Part shown: positions 23,783 to 33,303 of the stretch, in pieces | Position numbering within the stretch: the stretch's first letter is position 1 | Layout: every line of letters starts with the position of its first letter | NCBI GenBank assembly: GCA_020205615.1 | Contig: JAINUW010000582.1 | Location: 81,469-145,468 of the forward strand | Reading direction: 5' to 3' | Length of the DNA stretch: 64,000 nucleotides | From: Panax quinquefolius | Lineage: Eukaryota > Streptophyta > Magnoliopsida > Apiales > Araliaceae | Notes under the pieces: generated by a model | Seen by the model: only the letters and a program-made list of their open reading frames with translations | The model's database searches: none | Told to the model about the DNA's origin: nothing | Made by a program: the position numbers and the translations under genes

Positions 23783-25073
23783 AAAGTTATTCCAATGTAA
23801 TAATAAAGAATGGAATAATGTAAGTTCTCTTCATGAATACAAAAGAAATAATACCCTTACCTTAGAAAGAAAAAGAAAATGGATATAGGAGTAGTGAAGA
23901 AGCAGTAACACTTTTTTTTTCTTTCTCTATAGTTTTCTCTCAGAGTTTCAAGTGAATTCGTAAGAAATAATGAAGGAATGAGCTTCTATTTATAGAAGAA
24001 TGGACTAAATAGTAACTCAATTCATGAACGGTCCAGATTGATTTACTTTTAATGGACGGTCCATATTGATTTAATAAAATATTCTAATAAAACAAAATTT
24101 TTAAATAAAATATAATATATTCTATTTATAATCTAATAAAATGAATAACTTTATAAAAGTATTCGCTTTTATATAAAAAGATTTTACTATGCAAAACTCT
24201 ACGCAGCATTATGCAAACACTATGCATAATAAAATATAATATATTCTAATTATCATCTAATAAAACAAATAACTTTATAAAAGTATTCTATTTTATATAA
24301 AAAGCTTTTTCTGCTTTTTTATTACATTAATAATACTAATAAAATAAAATTTATATATATAATATATATATAAACTTTCGTGACTTCATAAAAAGACACC
24401 TTAATATAATTAACAACATTTATCATCATTATTATAATTCATAATATTAATCGACTGTGTCGCTCCTCGTGAAAAGAGGGCTTTTCAATAAGAATTTCTC
24501 TATCATGCCGCAATTAGGTGACCAAACCTCTCCTCAAGTAGAACTTCTAGACATCGTTAATATTGCAAATAATAATATTAATAACTCATCATCTCAATTA
24601 TTGATTTAATAGTATATAAAATATCGACAATAATGAATCAAATAACGTGAGATACTATACAACAATTACTATAGCAATAATTGAACAAAACCGAGTGACT
24701 TCTCATGTAAGCATCAATAATCAATACCGCAAGTGTGCTACTATGCAACCACGCCAGACATCGTTTTTTTAACATCTGGTGTTTCAACAGCTAATAACGT
24801 AAAAAAACCGCCGTTATTTTCATAAAAAGATATTTTATCATTTTCTCAATCCGACAATAATTTCGCCAGGCTCCACCAATGATTGTGCCTATTGTATTTA
24901 ATATTCTCCGTTAAAACGAATATTCCCAACCAATCGAATATTATATAACAACTTGCGTGATTTTGCAAAATTTATAAATATTACTCACAACTATAACATT
25001 ATAACAAATTCATTCCATAATATTCAAAAATGATATTTATAGAAAAATCATCTTTATTCATAAAAGTTGGGGT
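23783..25073 (-). repeat. gypsy LTR fragment, subfamily B, minus orientation
   Basis: Begins AAAGTTATTCCAATGTAATAA, which corresponds to the middle of the LTRs at 29613 and 60157, and runs to GTTGGGGT, a few bases short of the usual TCTTACA end. A reversed TATA box lies at 23987-23995. Only the U3 half and the start of R remain. Confidence 0.85.
23987..23995 (-). promoter_or_regulatory. TATA box of gypsy LTR fragment
   Basis: Minus strand reads CTATAAATA, in the same place relative to the flanking AGAGAGAAA tracts as in the complete LTRs. Confidence 0.6.
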
Positions 25074-25197
25074 AAGAGTATCTGGTTATAATATACTTAA
25101 GCAGTTTTTCCTCGTTCTTCGAAACGTTGCACGTCTTCCAAAACCCGGGCCCACTTTGTGCATTTAATAGCCGCCCTTGGGTTTCGTGCATCTCGAC

Positions 25198-25207
25198 CTA
25201 TAAAAAC
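25198..25207 (+). promoter_or_regulatory. TATA box of the antisense gene
   Basis: CTATAAAAAC about 220 bp before the ATG at 25427, followed by a C/T-rich leader (CCTCCTCCCATCAATCACTG). It suggests that the antisense gene has its own promoter. Confidence 0.5.
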
Positions 25208-25426
25208 CTCCTCCCATCAATCACTGTCACTTTTTCCAAACTCCTTTACTTCAAATTCTCTGTTCCAACTTTCCGTCGAAGGCAATTTGATGCGAGCGAT
25301 CAGTTCATTCAAACTTTACTAATTTCATTTACTTTGCGTGTTTTTGATCTTCATTTTCAAACTTTCAACTCCTCCTTTAATCATTTTCGCGTTTGAAGTT
25401 TCATATTTCCATCTCTTTCAACTCCA

Positions 25427-27628
25427 ATGGCAGATTCCGGCATTGTTCCTTCTACTGAGTCTGTCCCGCCTCCTGTCACCACCGGCGATCTAATCCCGGT
25501 TGATTTGATGGTTGCTCCTACCGATAACCCTTCTTCCTCGGTCATTCCTACCCCCATTAGTGCCGAGGCCAAAATTCGCAATGCCTACCACTCCGAAATG
25601 GAGTTTTCCCATATCAATACCCCATCTACCATCACCCCTCCCAGCTGTCCGACATCCGAACTCTGTTCAACATTCCGAGGGAGTATAAGCTCCGGGTGCC
25701 CAAGACGGGAGAGAAAATGTTTTGGAAACCCGATGGTGAGTGGGTCGCTGTCCCCCTATATGTTCTGAAATACGGTGTTCGGTTCCCTCTTCATGACTTC
25801 ATCTCATCCTTTCTCTGCTTTGTGGGGATCGGGTTCGTGCAGCTTGTGCCGAACTCGTATATCCACTTAGTTTTTTTATCGCTTTATGTTAAGAGATCGG
25901 GATCACTCCTGGTCTCGACTTCTTTTTTGCCTTATTCACCGTCACCGGGTCGAAAGAACCCAACCTTCGGCAACTAAAAAAACGAGTCAACCGTCCCGTC
26001 CTCATCAAAACACCTTCGAGTAACAAGGGGTGGCACGACAAATGGTTCTTCATCAAGTGGAACCGACCTCCAACTTCTTCTACATTGGGCCCATCCCGAG
26101 GACCCCGTAGCCAAGGTGTCTAAATTCCCCAAGGATCGGGCCGATGCCTTCAAGGCTTTTTACAAGAAGTGGAGTAGAACTGAGTGGAGTCTGAAAGTTC
26201 TATCCAGTGAAGCCTGGTTATATAAATATGGCTGTAAGTATCTCACTTCTGACTGATCCATCGCTCGGTTAATTTCCTTTCCTCTTGATCTGATCGCTCC
26301 TGTCTTAACCCATTATCGTATGTGTAATGATAATTTTCAAACCCGAAGGTGTCGATGACTCCCTGGTACCTCTTCCCACCGCCACCGGACCAATTAGACC
26401 CCCGGTGACCGACGATTCGCCTGACGAAAAACCATCCCGATCGCTGAGCTTTCAGTGGGTTCCGCTACGAGGCCCGACCCTCCGACCACCACCAAGAATG
26501 CTCTGAGGATGAGCCGGGCTGAGAAAGTGGCTTTGTTAAAAAAGACCAAAAGGCCTTCCAAGCCATCTGTAAAAGTCTCTGCAAAGGCCAGTTCCGCAAT
26601 ACCATCGAAACTGACTCCTCCACCCTCCGCCCAAGTCGCGGTGATTGAGGATTCAAAGGAAACCGAAGAGGTTCCTTTCGAACCCCGGCCTAAGAAACTA
26701 CGACTCATCGAAGACCCTGAGCAGCAACACCCTGAACAACAAGTTGTCGAGGCTGATCCCGTCATCGTCAGACGCTTTACATCCAAACCGAAGCTCGTCT
26801 CCGGATGGATCGCCGACCACTGTTGGTCGAAAGTCCTTTGAAGTGTTCCTTTCCAAATTGCTTTGATCATTTCAAACTTTCTGGTGATGACGACCGCTTC
26901 AAAGGGTTCACTTCCGAAGACTACTTGGTAGCCTACATTAGAGCTCAGTGTCAGGTAATTCCCAAATTGGCTAACTTTTCCTGTTGCCTTTCATGCTTTA
27001 TTCTGTATAGCTGACTCACTTCTTCTAATGCAGGCTAACGCCATTTTAGCCCGGGCCATTTCCGCTTCTAGTTCGAACGACTAAGAAGGAGGTTCAACTG
27101 AGGTCGGATGTTATGCTGCTCGAGGCTGAGATTCGAGGTCTCAACTCGGACCTGAAGAAGGAGAGAGATTCTCACGCCGAGACCCAGAACAAAGCAACCA
27201 AGGCCAAACGCCAGGTCGATGAACTAAAAGCATAATACTCCCTACTTCAACATAAGTTCGTCGGCCTCGAGGGTCATGCTAAGAAGCTGATCAAGGAGAA
27301 GGAGCAGTTGGCTGCCGACGTCAAAGAGCGGGAACAAGCGATCGAAGCCTTCGGGGAGAAGTTTTCCGAAGCGCACGAGAAACAGAAATATCTGATTCGG
27401 GAAAACAACTCCCTGAAGGAAGATCAAGCCGAAGCCAAGCAGCGGATAATAGCTGAGTACGAAGAGTCCGATGCCTTGAACGATAAAGTCATGGCCCAAT
27501 TTGGTGAAGGGTACGAGACTTATCGGGAAAAGGCTAGGGCAAAAATGATGGCCGTTGGGCTCGATGCCTCCCTTCTTGACTCGTCGGATGAAGAATCCGA
27601 GGCCGGGGATGATCCTTCACCGGAATAG
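25427..27628 (+). pseudogene. Antisense extra ORF of Tat element ('putative gypsy type transposon' family)
   Basis: Runs against gag-pol. ATG at 25427 (MADSGIVPSTESVPPP, Pro/Ser/Thr-rich). A shift at about 25635-25655 is followed by the conserved block FWKPDGEWVAVPLYVLKYGVRFPLHDF and LVPNSYIHLV (25696-25977), then SSNKGWHDKWFFIKW near 26017 in another frame. A basic Pro/Lys-rich segment is at 26455-26841. The C-terminus is a long coiled coil (about 27080-27550) ending in acidic SSDEESEAGDDPSPE at 27628. Introns are likely at 26234 to about 26348 (GTAAGT donor) and 26955-27032 (CAG/GTAATT...AATGCAG). The block resembles Pfam PF04195 (from memory). Function unknown; frameshifts and an in-frame stop near 27234 make it a pseudogene. 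Confidence 0.75.
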
Positions 27629-28304
27629 TTTTTTTTTGTACTCTTCATTTTTCCTTTTCTGATTGTATTTCGCCCGAATCTCACGCGATCGAGTTTTGTA
27701 TACAATTTAAAAGTATGAACGAAGTATAATATTTTTTGTCGGTAGTTTGCAGAACCAGATATACTTGTGACTTTTACCGATCAACTTTGTTATTTCCAAA
27801 TTTTTGACTGGTCTATGCCTGAAGCTTATCTGATTCGACCTACTATTATCCTGATCAGTTATACTTCAGAACTTTATTGATCAGTTATGTCCTTCCTGAC
27901 TTTCTAATTGGTTTAATCCCGAAGCTTAACTAATTCTTAGGGTTATAGTTTTCTCGATCAATTATACCCGTGACTTTTCTCGATCAGTTACATGACATGA
28001 CACTTAGTCTGATCGAGTTATGTCCGAAGTTTATCTGATCGACGACTATAGCTTTCTCGATCAGTTATACTACTGACTTTTACCGATCAGTATCGCCGTC
28101 TCCGGCTTTCTGATCGGTTTAAGTCCGATGTTTGTCTAGTCGAGTACGGGAACTCATATGAATATAAATGGCATTAAACATCTCCGAAGAAAAATCTCAT
28201 TTATTTCATTTAAAATTAAAACAGTTACAGGAATAAGGAAAAGAATGACATAACTTTCACTGGTAAAATTTTCTAAGTCTTCTAGCATGCCATGTATTCT
28301 TTAC
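27629..28304 (-). other. 3' untranslated region of Tat element with degenerate short repeats
   Basis: Between the antisense gene and the end of integrase. From about 27760 to 28140, variants of TCGATCAGTTATA and CTGATCGGTTTAAGTCCGAAG recur many times at irregular spacing. Variable, repeat-rich 3' regions are known in Tat/Ogre elements. No gene. Confidence 0.65.
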
Positions 28305-29607
28305 TTACGAACCATTCATTGCTCGAAGCCGATATGTACCTGGCTTCGGCACCTCCACCACCTTATAAGGTCCCTCCCAGTTAGGCATCAGCTTGCCTGT
28401 GTTTTGGGGGGTTGATGCCTCTGACTCCCGAAGGACTAAATCCCCAACCTCAAATCTCCTCCTTTTCACCTTTTGATTATAGTGTCGGATTGTTCTTTGC
28501 TGGTAGATTTCCAACCTTATCAGAGCTGAGTCCCAAACTTCTTCCAACAGATCCATATTTATTCTCAAGCCTTCATTATTGTATAGCTCTTTGTACTGAC
28601 TGACTCAAAGAGTAGGGGACCCGATCTCTACTGGTATGAGTGCATCGGTCCCGTATGCCAATCGGAATGGAGAATCCCCAGTTGTTGTTCTTGGGGTATT
28701 CTGATACGCCCACAAAACACTAAGTAGCTCTTCGGGCCACCGACCCTTTAAGTCATCCAACCTTCTTTTGATGCAGTTAAGCAGAGTTCGGTTGGTGACC
28801 TCCACTTGACCGTTTGACTGGGGGTGGGCCACTAAAGTCTTTCGGTGCTGAATTCCCAATTCTTTCAAAAAGGCTTCGAATTTTGATCCCATAAATTGCC
28901 TGCCATTATCTGATACCACTGTCATTGGGATGCCAAACCGATAAACGACCCTTACTTTGAAGAACTTCAAACATTCTTTTTCGGTGATCTTCTGCAGTGG
29001 TTTAGCTTCTACCCAGTTCGTCATGTAGTCAATGGCGACGATTACAAAACTAACCTACCCCTTAGCCTTCGGCAGAGGACCCATAATGTCGATTCCCCAT
29101 ACAACAAAGGGAATCAAAGATAAGACCGAGTACAGTTCCTCGGGGTGCTGATGGGGGATGGTGCTGTTCAGCTGACACTTGGGACATTTTCTGACGAAAT
29201 CTTTGGCTTCTGTATAGATAGTCGGCCAATAGTACCCATGCCTCAAGATCTTGTGCTCTAGTGACTTGGCCCCGTGTGATCCCCATAAATCCCTTCATGC
29301 ACTTCTCGAAGTGTGTAATTTGCTTCGAAGGAGTTAAGCATTTGAGTAGGGGAGAACTAAAAGCCCTTTGGTACAGATCCCCGTCAATAAGGACGAAGTT
29401 TGAGCTTTGGTGCTTGATTTTTCTTGCTAAGATTCGATCCGAAGGTAGAACCCCGTCTGCCAGGTACGCTATATAGGGTGTGAGCCAGCAATCAAGCCGG
29501 TCCAAAGCTAGTACGTCTGTCTTCGGTACGCTTGGCCATTCTAAGACCTCCAGATACACCGATCCATTGAAGGAGCTTGCTTCGGTGGTTGCCAACCTGG
29601 CTAGGGC
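28305..29607 (-). pseudogene. Tat integrase
   Basis: Reading from 29607 leftward: the linker after RNase H, then a zinc-binding domain (GYYWPTIYTEAKDFVRKCPKCQ, 29055-29246, the HHCC module with its CxxC). Next comes the rve catalytic core in 28605-29024 (WVEAKPL, the second Asp in VVSDNGRQF, the Glu in NGQVEVTNR), then PFRLAYGTDALIPVEI. 28305-28568 is the C-terminal domain (RFEVGDLVLR, GKLMPNWEGPYKVVEV, PGTYRL). Integrase would insert the cDNA. The core lacks a stop over 139 codons, but frames break near 28570-28604, 29025-29055 and around 29246. The gypsy-A insertion cuts the polyprotein just before this part (continues at 45163). Confidence 0.88.
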
Positions 29608-29612
29608 ATCTG
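29608..29612. repeat. Target-site duplication ATCTG, left copy
   Basis: ATCTG precedes the LTR start TGACGCC and is repeated at 45158-45162. Removing 29613-45162 restores an uninterrupted Tat reading (ADALARLATT-type sequence). Confidence 0.85.
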
Positions 29613-30709
29613 TGTGACGCCCCCAAAATTAGGTATACATCACCCATCTTGGGTCGCCACTTACATGGTACAGAATTTAAATACAACTTATTAACATAAC
29701 TGCACGTGGTATGCAATACGACATAAAGCGTGAGTTTAAATACAAATATCGTCTACTAGATATTATACAAACTCAAAAAGGAGTCCTCATTATAATTATT
29801 ATCACACTATTTCACGTAATAGTGAGGACTACTAATGCTATCTTCAGGACCATCACTCGCGTTTCCCGGCTTCGTCCCAATTTATATTCTCATTTCAAGA
29901 GAAAACGGTGAAAGAAAGGGTGAGCTCAACTAGCCCAAAGAAGAAATATTATGACCAAGATAATGCGTAATAAATTATCAATAGTCTTCAACAATGTTAA
30001 ACCGATAAAATACAATAGACAACCAGGTTAAGCTGCAGCTGAATACGCAATCCATTAAAAGAGTCAAGTAGAAAATAAAGTCTACTATCTTTTAGGTTTT
30101 AAAAGTTTTTCATCATCGTTATAAATTGAGACTCAAACTTTAATAAATATTCCACATCATCGAATCACCCCCGCACTACGGCCAAGGATGTTCTTTAAGA
30201 TCACGACCACAATTATTCATGCACTCACGGCCAAGAATATTTGTGTATTCATTAATGGTCATGATCATGCCAACAATCGTCCACCAATGCACTACTACGC
30301 CAATCGAGGATTTTTATCACATCATTTGTAACATTACTGGCCATGATTACAACCGGAATAGTCTCTAGTCATAATCATACCAAGTCCATCTATGCATTAC
30401 AGGCCACAGATGACTTTCAACATAATATAAACATGAGGATGATGACAATGATATAAGAATTCAATAAAATAAGTTCAAGAATTATTTTATCCAGGAATTA
30501 TTAACGCCCAAATTATCAACATGATATTGCTTTTTTATAGAGTAAAATTCAAGATTGATCAGAAGAATATTTCCATGAAAAGATACTGGATGAAACACAA
30601 ATATCAAGGATATTCCACTAATTTCATGGAGTATAGAAGTCAAAGTTTTAACCAACTGGGTATAATAAAGAATAGAATAACAAAAGAAATCACCATGCAT
30701 GCGATAGAC

Positions 30710-31045
30710 CAGACAGCAAAAGTTATTCCAATGAGAATAATAAATAACGGAACCAGTCCTGTAAAACGCATGCATGTGATGTTCCAACAGTAATAATAAA
30801 GAATGGAACCAGGTCCGGCGTAAAAACACATGTATGTGATGTTCCAAATGAATAATAATAAAGATTTTAACCAGTCCGGTGTAAAACACATGCATGTGAT
30901 GTTCCAACGTAATAATAATAAAGACGGAACCAGTGTCCGGGTGTAAAACACACAATGCATGTGATGTTCCAATGTAATAATAATAAAGATTTTAACTGTG
31001 TCCGTGTAAAACACATGCACAGGATGTTCCAACAGAATAATAGAA
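30710..31045. repeat. LTR-internal tandem repeat, about 66 bp unit
   Basis: Five or so units of GATGTTCCAAxxTAATAAT..AAGAxxGGAACCAGTCCGG..GTAAAACACATGCATGT. The ATGCATGT core is partly palindromic. Homologous arrays: 22480-22740, 43680-43945, 61240-61520, 63820-64000. Confidence 0.85.
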
Positions 31046-31288
31046 GAATGTCACCAAGTATAGGGTAAACCACGATACAAAAGTTATTCCAATGTAATAA
31101 TAAGCAATGGAATAACAACAGTTTTCTTCATGAATAAGAAAGAATAACACCCTTACTTTTGGTAGGAGATTGAATATCGTTGAAAGAATGTAAGAATAAA
31201 ATACTCTTCTTCTTTCTCTCTTATTCTCTCTATACTTTCTCTCTATAGCTTGAATGAATTAAGTGAAAATAATGAAGCCCTAGGCCTC

Positions 31289-31297
31289 TATTTATAG
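31289..31297 (-). promoter_or_regulatory. TATA box of gypsy-A 3' LTR
   Basis: Minus strand CTATAAATAGAGG, a near-ideal plant TATA box, with AGAGAGAAAG purine tracts downstream. Repeated exactly in the other LTR at 44211-44219. Confidence 0.7.
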
Positions 31298-31321
31298 GAG
31301 ATTTCTAGCTTAGCACCGCCG

Positions 31322-31620
31322 TGTGAAAAGCAAGTGGCTCGACGACTAATGATGTGAAAAGAAAAGTGGTTCGACGCTGTAATGTGAAACGACAAGTGGT
31401 TCGGACGCTTGTAATGTGAAACGACAAGTGGTTCGGGCGCACCAGTAATGTGAAACGACCAAGTGGTTCGGCGTCGGTAAAAGGTAATTACTATCGATGA
31501 AGGTAAGGTAATTACTATTCACAAGGGTAATTACTATTAACGAAGGTAAATACTATCGACGAAGGTAATTACTATTCACAAAGGTAATTACTATCGACGA
31601 GGTAAATACTATTGACGAAG
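31322..31620. repeat. Two U3 tandem arrays
   Basis: About 37-40 bp units with GTGAAACGACAAGTGGTTCGG (31322-31475), then about 20 bp units of GGTAATTACTATT[C/A]ACGAA (31477-31620). They lie upstream of the TATA box and recur at 44235-44537, but are absent from the subfamily B LTRs. Confidence 0.85.
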
Positions 31621-32248
31621 AGACTCTTAGATGATGACATATACGAGCCCCCATAAAATAATCAAACTTACCACAAATCATTTTATTTTTCATCAACACC
31701 TATTTAATCTTTCAACAATTATTAATCATTTATAACTTGTCGTCTCAATTATTGATTTAATACTATAACATATATATATGATGATAATCGTGACAATAAT
31801 TGAATCAATAATATAAGAGATACGATGCAAAGAATTATCGTAGTAATAATTAAGCATACCGAGTGACTTCTCACGTAAGCATCAATAATCAATACCGTAA
31901 GCTACTACGCAACCACGCCAGACATCGCATTTTTTACCACCGGGTATTTCAACAGCTTTAATTCAGTAACACCTCATCAAGTTATTTTTATAAAATATTT
32001 TTGTCGTTTTCTCAATCGATAATAATTCTATTGTGGGGTCCACCAATGATTGAGTCAGTGCATACGAATATTCCCTAACAAAAAGAATATTCCCCACCAA
32101 ACGTAATATTTTATAACAACTTCATATACTTTGCAAAATTTATAAATATTACCCATAACTATAACATTATATCAAATTTATTCCATAATATTCAAAAATA
32201 ATATTTATAGAAAAATTCATCTTTATTTATAAAAGTTGGGGTCTTACA

Positions 32249-33282
32249 ACCTCCTCTTCTTATGAAATTTCGCCCTCGAAATTAGGGTACGTACCTGGTA
32301 TGTCGAAGAGATAAGGATACCTTGATTTCATTTCAGATTCTAACTCCCAAGTCATTTCCTCAACATCGTGGTTCCTCCATAAAACTTTGACTTGAGGTAT
32401 AACCTTGGAGCGTAGAATATGTTCCTTCTTATACAAGATTTGAACAAGAACCTCTTCATACGTCAAATCTTCCGCTATTTCGTCCGGTTCTAACTCAATA
32501 TTGTGGTTCGGGTCTTTCATATATTTACTTAACATGGATATGTGAAAACGTTATGAACACGAGACATACTAAGCGGTAGAAGCGAAGTCCATAGGCCACA
32601 GTTCCTACTCGATCGAGGATTAAAATGGACCAATGAATCGAGGATTAAGTTTTCTCTCTTTTCAAATCTTGTAACTCCTTTCCATGGAGCAACTCTTAAC
32701 AACACATGATCTCCTATATCGAATTCCACGCCCTTTCGATGAAGATCAACATAACTCTTTTGTCGATTTTGTGAGGTTTTTTATACGTTGTCGGATCATT
32801 TGAATCTTTTCCATAGTCATACGTATCAACTCCGGTCCCAACAACGTTGCTTCACCAACCTCATCCCAAAGATCTTCGAGAACGACACTTTCTTCCATAC
32901 AACGCTCGAATGGAGCCATGCCAATACTTGTTTGATAACCGCTGTTGTAGGAAAACTCCACCAATGGTAAGAACTTGTCCCAACTCCCTTGAAATCAAGG
33001 ACACAAAGTCTTAATAGATCTTCAAGAGTTTGAATAGTCCTCTCCGACCGTCCGTCTCGATTCGAGGATGATATGCCGAGCTAAATCGTAAGTCTGTGCT
33101 CATAGCTTTTTGCAAACTAACCCAAAATCGTGAAGTGAATCTTGGGTCTCGATCGAAGCTATGGATACCGGCATACCATGCGCAGTCTTACAATCTCGCT
33201 TATGTACACATACAGCAAGAAGTTCAAGTGTATAAGTTTCTCAGATCGGTAAGAAATGAGCCGACTTGGTCAATCTATCAAC
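32249..33282 (-). pseudogene. gypsy-A integrase C-terminus and chromodomain
   Basis: A purine tract (AGAAGAGGAGGT on the minus strand, 32249-32260) abuts the LTR. 32746-32964 carries the end of the integrase core (VEFSYNSGYQTSIGMAPFE, WDEVGEATLLGPELI). 32529-32729 carries the GPY/F-like module (FDIGDHVLLRVAPWKGV). 32260-32535 ends pol with a chromodomain-like segment (EEVLVQILYKKEHILRSKVI, VKVLWRNHDVEEMTWELE), thought to guide integration to heterochromatin. Frame breaks occur between all three. Continues at 38769 beyond the CACTA element. Confidence 0.85.
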
Positions 33283-33285
33283 AAT

Positions 33286-33303
33286 CACTACAAGAAAAAA
33301 GGC
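33286..33303 (+). repeat. CACTA left terminal inverted repeat
   Basis: CACTACAAGAAAAAAGGC; the counterpart at 38753-38768 reads, inverted, TACTACAACAAAAGGC. Confidence 0.88.

Larger units (their letters stand above)
29613..32248 (-). repeat. 3' LTR of gypsy-A (subfamily A)
   Basis: 2636 bp; plus strand TGACGCCCCC to GGGTCTTACA. The TATA box at 31289-31297 divides it into a long transcribed R/U5 part (29613-31260) and a U3 part. Tandem repeats of about 66 bp lie at about 30710-31045 and two short-repeat arrays at 31322-31620. Antisense-looking ORFs rich in HVFYTG/FIIIxLEH are translations of the 66-bp repeats, not genes. Confidence 0.92.

Noticed and set aside
26394..26870. 158-codon minus-strand ORF
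   Set aside because: Antisense shadow of the Lys/Pro-rich exon of the Tat antisense gene; no family motif.
30482..31118. Several overlapping minus-strand ORFs of 80-160 codons with HVFYTG and LEHHMH repeats (also at 43515-44042, 61191-61541, 63572-63859 and plus strand 22490-22807)
   Set aside because: They are translations of the 66-bp tandem repeats in gypsy LTRs, differ in frame between copies, and have no start context or domain.
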